From assembly GCA_964389005.1 (NCBI GenBank), contig CAYMCV010000114.1, forward strand, positions 1-8,123: 8,123 nt of DNA. The letters are read 5' to 3'. A program made the position numbers and the translations under genes. This DNA comes from CAYMCV01 sp964389005 (GTDB lineage: Bacteria > Bacillota > Clostridia > Lachnospirales > Lachnospiraceae). The notes under the pieces were generated by a model that searched no databases, was not told the DNA's origin, and saw only the letters and a list, made by a program, of their open reading frames with translations. Below, one piece after another: positions 1-5,425 of the stretch (positions within the stretch are counted from its first letter, which is position 1; every line of letters begins with the position of its first letter).

Positions 1-46
1 AGGTTGCGGAGCGTGTCGTTGGAATCCATGACACGCTCCGCAACCT
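1..46. repeat. Perfect 17-bp inverted repeat at the window end (fold-back)
   Basis: Bases 1-17 are the exact reverse complement of bases 30-46, separated by a 12-base spacer (18-29). The arm at 30-46 encodes the expected TypA residues QEVAERV and the spacer encodes MDSN; the arm at 1-17 replaces the conserved residues that should follow. This looks like a snap-back copy created during library preparation or assembly at a contig end rather than a biological hairpin. The repeat begins at base 1, so it could be longer beyond the window. Confidence 0.85.
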
Positions 47-164
47 CCTGATTGTCGCGGAAAACACCGCTTTGTTTCAATAATTCGTCAACAAGCGTTG
101 TTTTACCATGGTCAACGTGGGCAATAATTGCAATGTTTCTTACATCTTCTCTTTTTTGTTTCAT
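1..164 (-). CDS. typA: TypA/BipA ribosome-associated GTPase, N-terminal fragment
   Basis: Translation factor-like GTPase of the EF-G/LepA superfamily that binds ribosomes and acts in 50S assembly and stress or cold adaptation. Only the first 54 codons are present; the gene runs off the left end (the family is about 600 residues). The start is ATG at 164-162, preceded by GGAGA (complement of 171-175) with a 6-base spacer. Seen: the G1 P-loop HVDHGKTT at residues 16-23, followed by LVDELLKQSG and then ERVMDSND at 43-50, all typical of TypA. Known TypA proteins continue after MDSND with a sequence like LERERGIT, but here it reads TLRN. That break coincides with an inverted repeat, so about the last four codons (bases 1-14) are probably not genuine. 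Divergent from the neighbouring operon, with its own promoter at 232-260. Identity is confident; only the left-most bases are doubtful. Confidence 0.93.
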   Translation of the reverse strand, partial: MKQKREDVRNIAIIAHVDHGKTTLVDELLKQSGVFRDNQEVAERVMDSNDTLRN

Positions 165-178
165 CTGTTTTCTCCATA

Positions 179-191
179 GCCGGTAACCGGC
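179..191. repeat. Short palindrome in the typA leader
   Basis: Two 6-base arms (GCCGGT and ACCGGC) flank a single central base. It lies between the predicted typA transcription start and its ribosome binding site. As RNA it could form only a 4-bp stem with a 5-base loop; as DNA it could be a small protein-binding site. There is no further support for a function. Confidence 0.25.
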
Positions 192-231
192 GAACAGTGG
201 TTATTACTTATTATTTTTAGCAAACTGTTAC

Positions 232-260
232 AGTATAACACCACTTAAAAAAAGTTGCAA
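232..260 (-). promoter_or_regulatory. Sigma-A-type promoter for typA
   Basis: Read on the minus strand: -35 TTGCAA (complement of 255-260), a 17-base spacer, and -10 TATACT (complement of 232-237). Both boxes are close to consensus and the spacing is ideal. Predicted transcription start is near 225, giving a typA leader of about 60 bases. Confidence 0.7.
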
Positions 261-343
261 TTGCATTTTTGTCGGAATTTTAGCATATTCGAGCGTTTTT
301 TTGTGTAATTGTTGTATAAAAGGCAAATCTAATGAAAATTTAA

Positions 344-372
344 TGGAAAAGCAGTACAAAATGAGGTATAAT
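344..372 (+). promoter_or_regulatory. Sigma-A-type promoter for the 450-7195 operon
   Basis: -35 TGGAAA (344-349, 4 of 6 consensus bases), a 17-base spacer, and a perfect -10 TATAAT (367-372). Predicted start is near 379, giving a leader of about 70 bases. No other convincing promoter was seen in the short gaps between the genes from 450 to 7195, so this one may serve the whole run. Confidence 0.6.
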
Positions 373-404
373 ACTATAAATGTGTAATTCATTTTGAATT
401 GCAT

Positions 405-422
405 GGAAGAAGCGATTCTTCC
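405..422 (+). promoter_or_regulatory. Leader hairpin with a GNRA-type tetraloop
   Basis: A perfect 7-bp stem (GGAAGAA with TTCTTCC) closes a GCGA loop, which fits the stable GNRA tetraloop pattern. It lies in the predicted 5' leader, between the promoter and the GGAGG ribosome binding site at 439-443. No T-run follows, so it is not an intrinsic terminator. It could stabilise the 5' end of the mRNA or bind a regulator; this is inference. Confidence 0.4.
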
Positions 423-449
423 TAATGTATATAAAGTCGGAGGCTTCAC

Positions 450-1160
450 ATGAATAAGACCGGAAAAGAGCGGATACTGGAATACATAACGATTATTGGC
501 GGTGGAGCAATCGTAGTATTGGGAATCATATTTTTTATCATTTTTAACAAGGATTATTTTGGAACAAATATCGTGGAAGGGCGTGTGGTTTCCAACGTAG
601 GAATTACCACATCGGATAATGAGAAACACCAATTTATTACGGTTCAGTATTATGTCGGTTCGAAATTCTATGAAACGCAATGGGAAGAGACTGGCGAAGA
701 CGCATATGACGAAATGGAAGCAATTCAGATTCGTTATCGTGCAAAGAATCCGGCAGAAGTGGTCGAAGGTAGTTGGGAATGGATGCCGATTGTGGCGATT
801 ATGCTGGGTATATTGTTGGTCGTTGGCGGATTCATGATAAGGCGAAGCGAGTTTATCACGACAGGACAAGGAATGACGAAGAAAGCGCGTAAGTCCAAGG
901 CGGCACTTTTACAAGCAAAGGCCCGTATGATTGATGCGATTTTCCCGCTGACTGCCGGAATTACATTCACGGCGTTCGGAGTTGTCATGGCTTTGGTGGA
1001 GTATCATATATGGGTGTGGATTTTTATCATCATCGGTGGTGCATTTTCGATTTATATGGTGGCAGAAATCATCATGGCAACTGTAGAATACAGTAGAAAG
1101 AAAAGAGAGGTAGCCAATAAAAAGGTTAAAATACACGTTGAAGATATAGAGATGAAGTAA
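450..1160 (+). CDS. DUF3592-like membrane protein with four predicted helices
   Basis: A 236-residue membrane protein of unknown function. The start is ATG at 450 with GGAGG at 439-443 and a 6-base spacer. Hydrophobic segments are at about residues 12-33, 112-130, 163-183 and 188-209. Between helices 1 and 2 lies a soluble domain of about 78 residues, rich in beta-strand-like stretches (EGRVVSNVGI, ITVQYYVGSKFYETQW, IQIRYRAKNPAEVV). This layout, with the V-x-Y and Y-x-P/NP-like signature, resembles DUF3592 proteins. The loop at 131-160 and the C-terminal tail are rich in Lys/Arg, so by the positive-inside rule both face the cytoplasm and the DUF3592-like domain faces outward. It is the first gene of the plus-strand run, ending 33 bases before the HPt start. 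It could be a sensor or envelope component for the genes behind it, but no motif proves this. Family assignment is by eye; that it is a real membrane protein is well supported. Confidence 0.8.
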   Translation: MNKTGKERILEYITIIGGGAIVVLGIIFFIIFNKDYFGTNIVEGRVVSNVGITTSDNEKHQFITVQYYVGSKFYETQWEETGEDAYDEMEAIQIRYRAKNPAEVVEGSWEWMPIVAIMLGILLVVGGFMIRRSEFITTGQGMTKKARKSKAALLQAKARMIDAIFPLTAGITFTAFGVVMALVEYHIWVWIFIIIGGAFSIYMVAEIIMATVEYSRKKREVANKKVKIHVEDIEMK

Positions 1161-1181
1161 TCATCAATAAAACAAAAGAAT

Positions 1182-1186
1182 GGGGG
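1182..1186 (+). promoter_or_regulatory. Ribosome binding site that fixes the HPt start at 1194
   Basis: GGGGG lies 7 bases before ATG 1194, which is good spacing. It abuts the other candidate ATG at 1187 directly and so cannot serve it. This favours the frame starting at 1194, although the long open frame downstream is in phase with 1187. Confidence 0.7.
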
Positions 1187-1193
1187 ATGTTTT

Positions 1194-1576
1194 ATGAAGG
1201 ATGCGTACAGAGAAGCTTTGGTTCGGGCGGATGTAAATGTGTCGGATGCCGTCAATCGCTGTTGCGGAAGGGAAGATTTGTTCGAAAGGCTGTTAAAACT
1301 TTTTTTAAAAATGAAAATGAGGTTTCGCTTATTCAGGAGAGGGTTGAGAGCGGCCAGTATGAAAATTTATTTTCGCAAATGCATGCACTGAAAGGGGCAG
1401 CCGGCGGAATCGGATTAACCAATCTGTACCAGGCGCTATATACTTTGGTGGAAGATTTACGCGTTGAGAAATATGATGATGTTGCGGACAAGACGGAAGT
1501 TGTCATCAACGAATACATGAAAATAAGGGAGATTGTAAAGTTATACGCAGATGAAAGCACGGAAAACAGAGGTTAG
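1194..1576 (+). CDS. HPt phosphotransfer protein, reading frame broken by a -1 shift near 1301-1311
   Basis: Predicted histidine-containing phosphotransfer (HPt) protein, which relays phosphoryl groups between receivers of a multi-step phosphorelay. No single open frame covers it. From ATG 1194 the frame encodes MKDAYREALVRADVNVSDAV through FERLLKLFLK and would stop at 1391 after 65 residues. The rest, from KNENEVSLIQE onward, lies in the -1 frame and stops at 1576. Joined at the T7A5 run (1300-1311) they give 127 residues with a textbook HPt pattern: an N-terminal helix like FERLLKLFLKNENE, then HALKGAAGGIGLTNLY, with the phosphorylatable His at joined residue 64 (codon 1382-1384). The alternative unbroken frame from ATG 1187 gives a 129-residue protein whose Cys/Arg-rich first 40 residues do not look like HPt, and that ATG has no usable ribosome binding site. 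Causes could be a real one-base deletion (pseudogene), a sequence error in the homopolymer, or programmed frameshifting. Next in the operon come two receiver proteins, its likely partners. Confidence 0.75.
1300..1311 (+). other. Slippery run (U UUU UUA) at the HPt frame break
   Basis: Seven T then five A. In the 1194 frame the codons are CTT TTT TTA, so bases 1301-1307 form the heptamer T TTT TTA in the X XXY YYZ register used for -1 ribosomal frameshifting, the same heptamer as HIV-1 gag-pol. A weak Shine-Dalgarno-like GAAAGG (1284-1289) lies 11 bases upstream, similar in placement to the stimulator of E. coli dnaX. I found no convincing stem-loop 5-10 bases downstream. Such runs are also hotspots for indels and sequencing errors. 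Confidence 0.5.
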
Positions 1577-1589
1577 GGGTAGAAACCTC
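1569..1589 (+). repeat. Small inverted repeat spanning the HPt stop codon
   Basis: GAGGTT (1569-1574) pairs with AACCTC (1584-1589) around a 9-base loop that contains the rest of the stop codon. There is no T-run after it, so it is not a terminator. It could be an intercistronic mRNA hairpin affecting stability or coupling, or chance. Confidence 0.25.
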
Positions 1590-1608
1590 GGTATGGATGC
1601 TTCGGAAT

Positions 1609-1612
1609 GGAG
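1609..1612 (+). promoter_or_regulatory. Ribosome binding site that favours the receiver start at 1619
   Basis: GGAG lies 6 bases before ATG 1619. The upstream in-frame ATG at 1607 overlaps this site and has only weak purine sequence before it, so the shorter protein is preferred. Confidence 0.6.
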
Positions 1613-1618
1613 AACGGT

Positions 1619-2173
1619 ATGGAACAAAAAACCAAAATTATCATTGCTGATGACATGGAAATAAATCGCGAAATACTAAACGAGATGTTTTATGAAACTT
1701 ACGAGGTATTGCAAGCGAGAGATGGGAAAGAAGTCATCGAATTATTGAAGCGCGAGAAATACGAGATCGGTGTTTTACTTTTAGATGTTTATATGCCGAA
1801 CATGGGAGGATTTGATGTCCTGAACTATATGGAACAGAAGGGAATCCTTGATAAAATACCGGTTATTGTAGTTACAGTAAGTAATGCGGAGGAAACAACA
1901 CTTCGCGCATACGAGTACAAAGTCGCAGAAATCGTTATCAAACCATTTTCCGCTAAAATCGTACAAAGACGTGTACATAATATTGTTGAATTTTATCATG
2001 ATAAGCAAATGCTGGAGCGCTATATCATGGAGGAGATGGAAAAACAGAAACCGCCGTACCAAGCTTTACTAACCTACAATCAAGAGTTAAGTCAGAAGAT
2101 TGAACAAATCAGAGATTTATGTGCCGACAAGGATGCGTTGTCGACACAGGAATTACGCAAAGTAATAGAGTGA
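1619..2173 (+). CDS. Stand-alone response regulator receiver protein
   Basis: A 184-residue CheY-like receiver with a helical tail and no recognised output domain. Numbering from ATG 1619: the acidic pair D11-D12 (IIADD), phosphoacceptor D56 (LLLDVYMP), conserved T86 (IVVTVS) and K108 (IVIKPF) are all present, so it should accept phosphate. The receiver covers about residues 5-122. The remaining 60 residues, beginning FYHDKQMLERYIMEEMEKQ, are charged and helix-forming, with no HTH, GGDEF or HD motif. An in-frame ATG at 1607 would add four residues but is less well placed relative to GGAG. The segment after the KPF motif (IVQRRVHNIVEFY) closely parallels the next gene's IVERRVNNIVRMY, suggesting the two receivers are paralogues. 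Without an output domain it may act by protein binding or serve as a phosphate sink or shuttle between the HPt protein and other partners; this is inference. Confidence 0.9.
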   Translation: MEQKTKIIIADDMEINREILNEMFYETYEVLQARDGKEVIELLKREKYEIGVLLLDVYMPNMGGFDVLNYMEQKGILDKIPVIVVTVSNAEETTLRAYEYKVAEIVIKPFSAKIVQRRVHNIVEFYHDKQMLERYIMEEMEKQKPPYQALLTYNQELSQKIEQIRDLCADKDALSTQELRKVIE

Positions 2174-2221
2174 CATACCAATCGAAATGCAGCATAAAGA
2201 CTGCTCAAATGAGGTAGATGC

Positions 2222-3256
2222 GTGAAGAATATTTTATTGGTCGTTGATGATGTAGAGATAAATCGACTACAGTTAATGGAGATTTTTAGAGAACAGTACA
2301 TCACGGTTGAATCTGATAACGGAGAAGATGCGCTTATATACATGAAGGCAAATAAAGATCAGATTGCCGCAGTGCTGTTGGATATCAAAATGGATAAGAT
2401 GAACGGTGTCCGTGTATTGGAAGAAATGCGCAAAGCAGAAATAGACGACATTTTCCCGGTCATCATGATTACATCGTTTGAGGCGGTCGAATTGGAGCGG
2501 CAGTGCTTCAGAAGTGGGTGCGCCGACTATATTATCAAGCCGTTTGACGCAACCATCGTTGAACGACGCGTGAATAATATTGTCCGCATGTACGGATACC
2601 GTGACGGGATGAATGAGGTATTGGCACAGGTTTCGGAAGAACGCAGGACAATGCATGGAGAAGTGTGGAATTTCATGGCAAATCTGCTGGAGTTTCGTTC
2701 GGTTCAGAACGGAAATCACATCAGAAGAATGCAGGAGTTTTCCAAAATCTTGGCAGAAAAAGTGGCAGAGATGTATCCGAAATACGGTTTTAACGATGCA
2801 GATGTTGAATTGTTGATTCAAGCGGTTCGATTTCATGATATCGGGAAAATCACGATTCCTGACAGCATTTTGCTCAAACCTTCCAGGTTGACAGAGGATG
2901 AGTTTGAAATGATGAAGTCACATACAACCAAGGGAAGTGAACTTATTTCACAAATTGATTTCTTTTATAGCGAAAAACTAAGACAGATGAGTTATGACGT
3001 GTGCAGAAGTCACCATGAACGTTATGATGGGCGGGGATATCCTGATGGGCTAAAAGGAAAAGAAATTCCCATAGTTGCACAGATTGTATCCTTGACAGAT
3101 GCATATGAGGCATTGGTTACGGATCGTGTGTACAAAGAAGCATATGAGCATGATGTGGCTTATACCATGATTGTAACGGGAGAGTGTGGAGTGTTTGCGC
3201 CCGATATTCTTGATTGCTTCAATATGGTAAAAAAGGATTTTGCTGAGGTTAAGTAG
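2222..3256 (+). CDS. Response regulator with HD-GYP domain (predicted cyclic-di-GMP phosphodiesterase)
   Basis: A 344-residue receiver-HD-GYP protein. HD-GYP domains hydrolyse the second messenger cyclic-di-GMP, to pGpG or GMP; phosphorylation of the receiver usually controls activity. The start is GTG at 2222 with GAGG at 2211-2214 and a 7-base spacer. Receiver, residues 1-120: D9-D10, phosphoacceptor D54 (LLDIKM), T84 and K106 (IIKPF) intact. HD-GYP, about 145-340: H166 (GNHIRR), the H205-D206 pair with K209 (FHDIGK), H234 (KSHTTKG), H264-H265 (SHHERYDGRGYP), the GYP triplet at 272-274, and a later Asp in SLTDAYEAL. All family metal-ligand and signature residues I can check are present, so it is probably active. 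The gene stops 12 bases before the FapA-like start, so the two are likely translated together. The HPt protein and stand-alone receiver upstream suggest it is the output of a phosphorelay. No transmembrane segment is seen; cytoplasmic. Confidence 0.95.
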   Translation: MKNILLVVDDVEINRLQLMEIFREQYITVESDNGEDALIYMKANKDQIAAVLLDIKMDKMNGVRVLEEMRKAEIDDIFPVIMITSFEAVELERQCFRSGCADYIIKPFDATIVERRVNNIVRMYGYRDGMNEVLAQVSEERRTMHGEVWNFMANLLEFRSVQNGNHIRRMQEFSKILAEKVAEMYPKYGFNDADVELLIQAVRFHDIGKITIPDSILLKPSRLTEDEFEMMKSHTTKGSELISQIDFFYSEKLRQMSYDVCRSHHERYDGRGYPDGLKGKEIPIVAQIVSLTDAYEALVTDRVYKEAYEHDVAYTMIVTGECGVFAPDILDCFNMVKKDFAEVK

Positions 3257-3268
3257 TGAGGGGCTTGC

Positions 3269-5374
3269 ATGGAAGAACAGATATTGGATAACTTTCAGTT
3301 AAGAGAGATTGCGCTTGGAAAAGAGAAGGGCATCTCAACGGAAGTTTATGAATCACCTCGTTATGATTGGTTACAGATGCGAGAGATTCGATTGGGCTTG
3401 GAACAAAAACTGAATGTCAAGTGTTATGCACATCCCGGATTTTCTTATGGAATCATGCGGGAAGTTCGTTCCGCATTACTAAACGACATTAGCATAATAA
3501 AATATGTCAAAGCAGGCTATAATGCGACAACCTTGCGGGAAATCCGCTTGGCTATGGAAAGAGGTTATCAGTTGGATCGCTTCCTAAAAAAAGGTTATAG
3601 CGGTGAACAGTTGCGAGAGATTCGCCTTTCTCTGATGTCTGGTTGTCGAATCGGCAACTATATTACTCCCAATATGCGTTCCGTTCAGATTGCACAGATT
3701 AGGCGCGGATTGGAAAAATGTGTTGATGTGAGTATCTATGCGGATGAGGGATATAGTTGGCAACAAATGCAAGAGATACGTCTTGGATTAGAGACACGTC
3801 TTGATGTAACGAAGTACATGAATCATTTTTTTGCTTGGGATCAGATGAGAGAGATTCGACTCGGATTGGCAGCAGGTATGGATGTATCTTCTTACGCAAG
3901 ACTACAGTTTGGATTTTATGATATGCATGTTCGGCGTATGGCAATGATATCCAATTACAAGACAGATTCAAGTGCCGTAATGGATCATGATGTGCGTCAG
4001 ATTCAGAATCATCCGATTTGTAATCTTTATGTTACAAGCGATTGTATGCGTGCATACATGGAATTGAAGTTGCAGAATGCCGAAAACAACTATAATACAG
4101 ATGATATTATGAGACTGCTGGAACAAAGCGGAATTCAAAAAGGAATCAACCTTATTAATATCAATGCCGCTGTTCGAGATGAAAAATACTATTTAAGATT
4201 TTTGGTGGCTGAGGGAAAACCGGCGGTACAAGGGAAAAGCGGTTATTATGAGTATCGTATCGATACCAAAAAGACAGAGCATGTTTTGGTGAATTCCGAC
4301 GGAACGGTTGATTATCAAAATGTTTTTCATATTGAAGGCGTAAAGAAAAATCAGGTGATTGTAAAGTATCATTTTGCCGAAAATGGTATCGGCGGATGGA
4401 ACATATTTGGAGAAGAACTCCCGGCACAAAAAGGAAAAGAACTTGCGGTACTTCGCTGTGAGGGCGTTGAGGTTTCACCGGATGCGACGACTTATACGGC
4501 TGCATATGACGGACGCACCGAGATTACACAGAATATGATTTCTGTATATAAAATGCTTTTAGTTGATGGTGACTATAAGCGAGGTATGGACAACATTGAT
4601 TTCGATGGAGACGTTCTAATCAAAGGTTCTGTCATCACCGGTATGACGCTTAGAGCGAAACATGATATCATTGTTGACGGCAGTGTGGAACCCTCAACAC
4701 TGGAAGCAGGCGGGAACGTATTTATTCGTGTGGGAATGAATGGAAACGGAAATGGTTCGATTACCGCAGGAAAGAATATTTACGGTAATTACTTTGAAAA
4801 AGCAAATCTGATTGCACAGGGAAAGATATATGCCAATTCGCTGTTACATTGTAACGTGGAGTCGTTTGATAAGTTGACCGTGCTCGGAAGTAAAGGGATT
4901 ATTCTGGGCGGAAGTATTTATGCGATGGCCGGTATTGAGGCGAATACCATCGGAAATCAGTTTCGAATCAAAACAAAACTGATGATTGGCGCAAATGATG
5001 CGATGTTGAGCGAGATGGCGGAAGTCAAAGCAAACCACATGCAATGTGCTTCAACAATTGCGGATATTACGTTGCGTATGGAAAAATTGGAAGGCAATTT
5101 AACGGTTCCGGAGGTATTGCTTATTTATGGTAAGTTAAAAAATGCTTTGGATGAGGAAAAGCAAGAACAAGCAAGGCTTCATATTATACTTGAACAGTGG
5201 ATTCTCAAAATGGAAAAGGACAAAAGAGCCAAGATTGCTGTACGAAAAGATATTAATCCGGGTGTTGTTGTACAGACAGGGGTTGTCGTAACAAATATCG
5301 AGGAAACAAACATGAATGTTGCAATACGAAACATTGGCGGTTCAATCAAAATATCTTATGGATACGATAGATAG
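3269..5374 (+). CDS. FapA/DUF342-family protein with eight N-terminal 26-residue repeats
   Basis: A 701-residue soluble protein. The start is ATG at 3269 with GAGGGG at 3258-3263 and a 5-base spacer. Three parts are visible. Residues 7-214 are eight back-to-back repeats of exactly 26 residues, each with a core like QMREIRLGLE followed by LDVSxYA; residues 215-237 are a decayed ninth copy. About 250-440 matches the FapA (DUF342) N-terminal region, including LLEQSGIQKGINL, FLVAEGKPAVQGKSGYYEY, GTVDYQN and GGWNIFGEELPA. About 440-570 is a Gly/Val/Ile-periodic beta-helix-like stretch (FDGDVLIKGSV, AGGNVFIRVG, AGKNIYGNYF, LGGSIYAMAGIEA), followed by a charged helical region likely to form a coiled coil (about 590-660) and a short beta-rich tail. 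In Vibrio, FapA affects polar flagellum assembly; most Firmicutes members are uncharacterised. No flagellar gene is nearby. Lying directly after the HD-GYP gene, it is a candidate partner or scaffold for cyclic-di-GMP signalling (inference). Confidence 0.88.
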   Translation: MEEQILDNFQLREIALGKEKGISTEVYESPRYDWLQMREIRLGLEQKLNVKCYAHPGFSYGIMREVRSALLNDISIIKYVKAGYNATTLREIRLAMERGYQLDRFLKKGYSGEQLREIRLSLMSGCRIGNYITPNMRSVQIAQIRRGLEKCVDVSIYADEGYSWQQMQEIRLGLETRLDVTKYMNHFFAWDQMREIRLGLAAGMDVSSYARLQFGFYDMHVRRMAMISNYKTDSSAVMDHDVRQIQNHPICNLYVTSDCMRAYMELKLQNAENNYNTDDIMRLLEQSGIQKGINLININAAVRDEKYYLRFLVAEGKPAVQGKSGYYEYRIDTKKTEHVLVNSDGTVDYQNVFHIEGVKKNQVIVKYHFAENGIGGWNIFGEELPAQKGKELAVLRCEGVEVSPDATTYTAAYDGRTEITQNMISVYKMLLVDGDYKRGMDNIDFDGDVLIKGSVITGMTLRAKHDIIVDGSVEPSTLEAGGNVFIRVGMNGNGNGSITAGKNIYGNYFEKANLIAQGKIYANSLLHCNVESFDKLTVLGSKGIILGGSIYAMAGIEANTIGNQFRIKTKLMIGANDAMLSEMAEVKANHMQCASTIADITLRMEKLEGNLTVPEVLLIYGKLKNALDEEKQEQARLHIILEQWILKMEKDKRAKIAVRKDINPGVVVQTGVVVTNIEETNMNVAIRNIGGSIKISYGYDR
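3287..3910 (+). repeat. Eight tandem 78-bp coding repeats (26 residues each)
   Basis: Units begin every 78 bases from 3287 (protein residues 7, 33, 59, 85, 111, 137, 163 and 189) with no insertions or deletions. The most conserved positions are L/M/I-x-E/Q-I/V-R-x-x-L/M, an aliphatic-rich second helix, and an aromatic (Y/F) near the end. Units 2, 7 and 8 are the closest to each other (QMREIRLGLE, QMQEIRLGLE, QMREIRLGLA); units 3-5 have diverged. The period and pattern suggest two short helices per unit stacking into an alpha-solenoid, which would be a protein-binding surface. Confidence 0.92.
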
Positions 5375-5425
5375 CATGAATTGAAATGAATACGACTATA
5401 CTGTAAAAAACCACATGGATTGCGT

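Noticed and set aside
228..869. 213-residue open frame on the minus strand
   Set aside because: It lies opposite the well-supported membrane protein gene and across both promoters, has no recognisable domain, and is rich in His, Phe, Tyr and Cys as expected of antisense translation.
1187..1576. Unbroken 129-residue frame from ATG 1187 as the true HPt gene
   Set aside because: Its ATG abuts the GGGGG ribosome binding site and its first 40 residues (Cys/Arg-rich) do not match HPt, whereas the overlapping frame from 1194 does. Kept only as an alternative within the HPt entry.
2189..2204. GCAG/CTGC hairpin between the two receiver genes
   Set aside because: A 4-bp stem with an 8-base loop is expected by chance.
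2273..2836. 187-residue open frame on the minus strand
   Set aside because: It is fully antisense to the receiver-HD-GYP gene, whose motifs are unambiguous, and has no start context or domain of its own.
3287..3910. CRISPR-like or satellite DNA repeat
   Set aside because: The 78-bp periodicity is at protein level within one long reading frame; the DNA units differ too much and have no spacer structure.
5381..5402. Promoter before the protease gene (TTGAAA with TATACT)
   Set aside because: The spacer is only 10 bases, and no acceptable -35 box lies 16-18 bases before TATACT. Sporulation sigma F/G patterns did not fit either.
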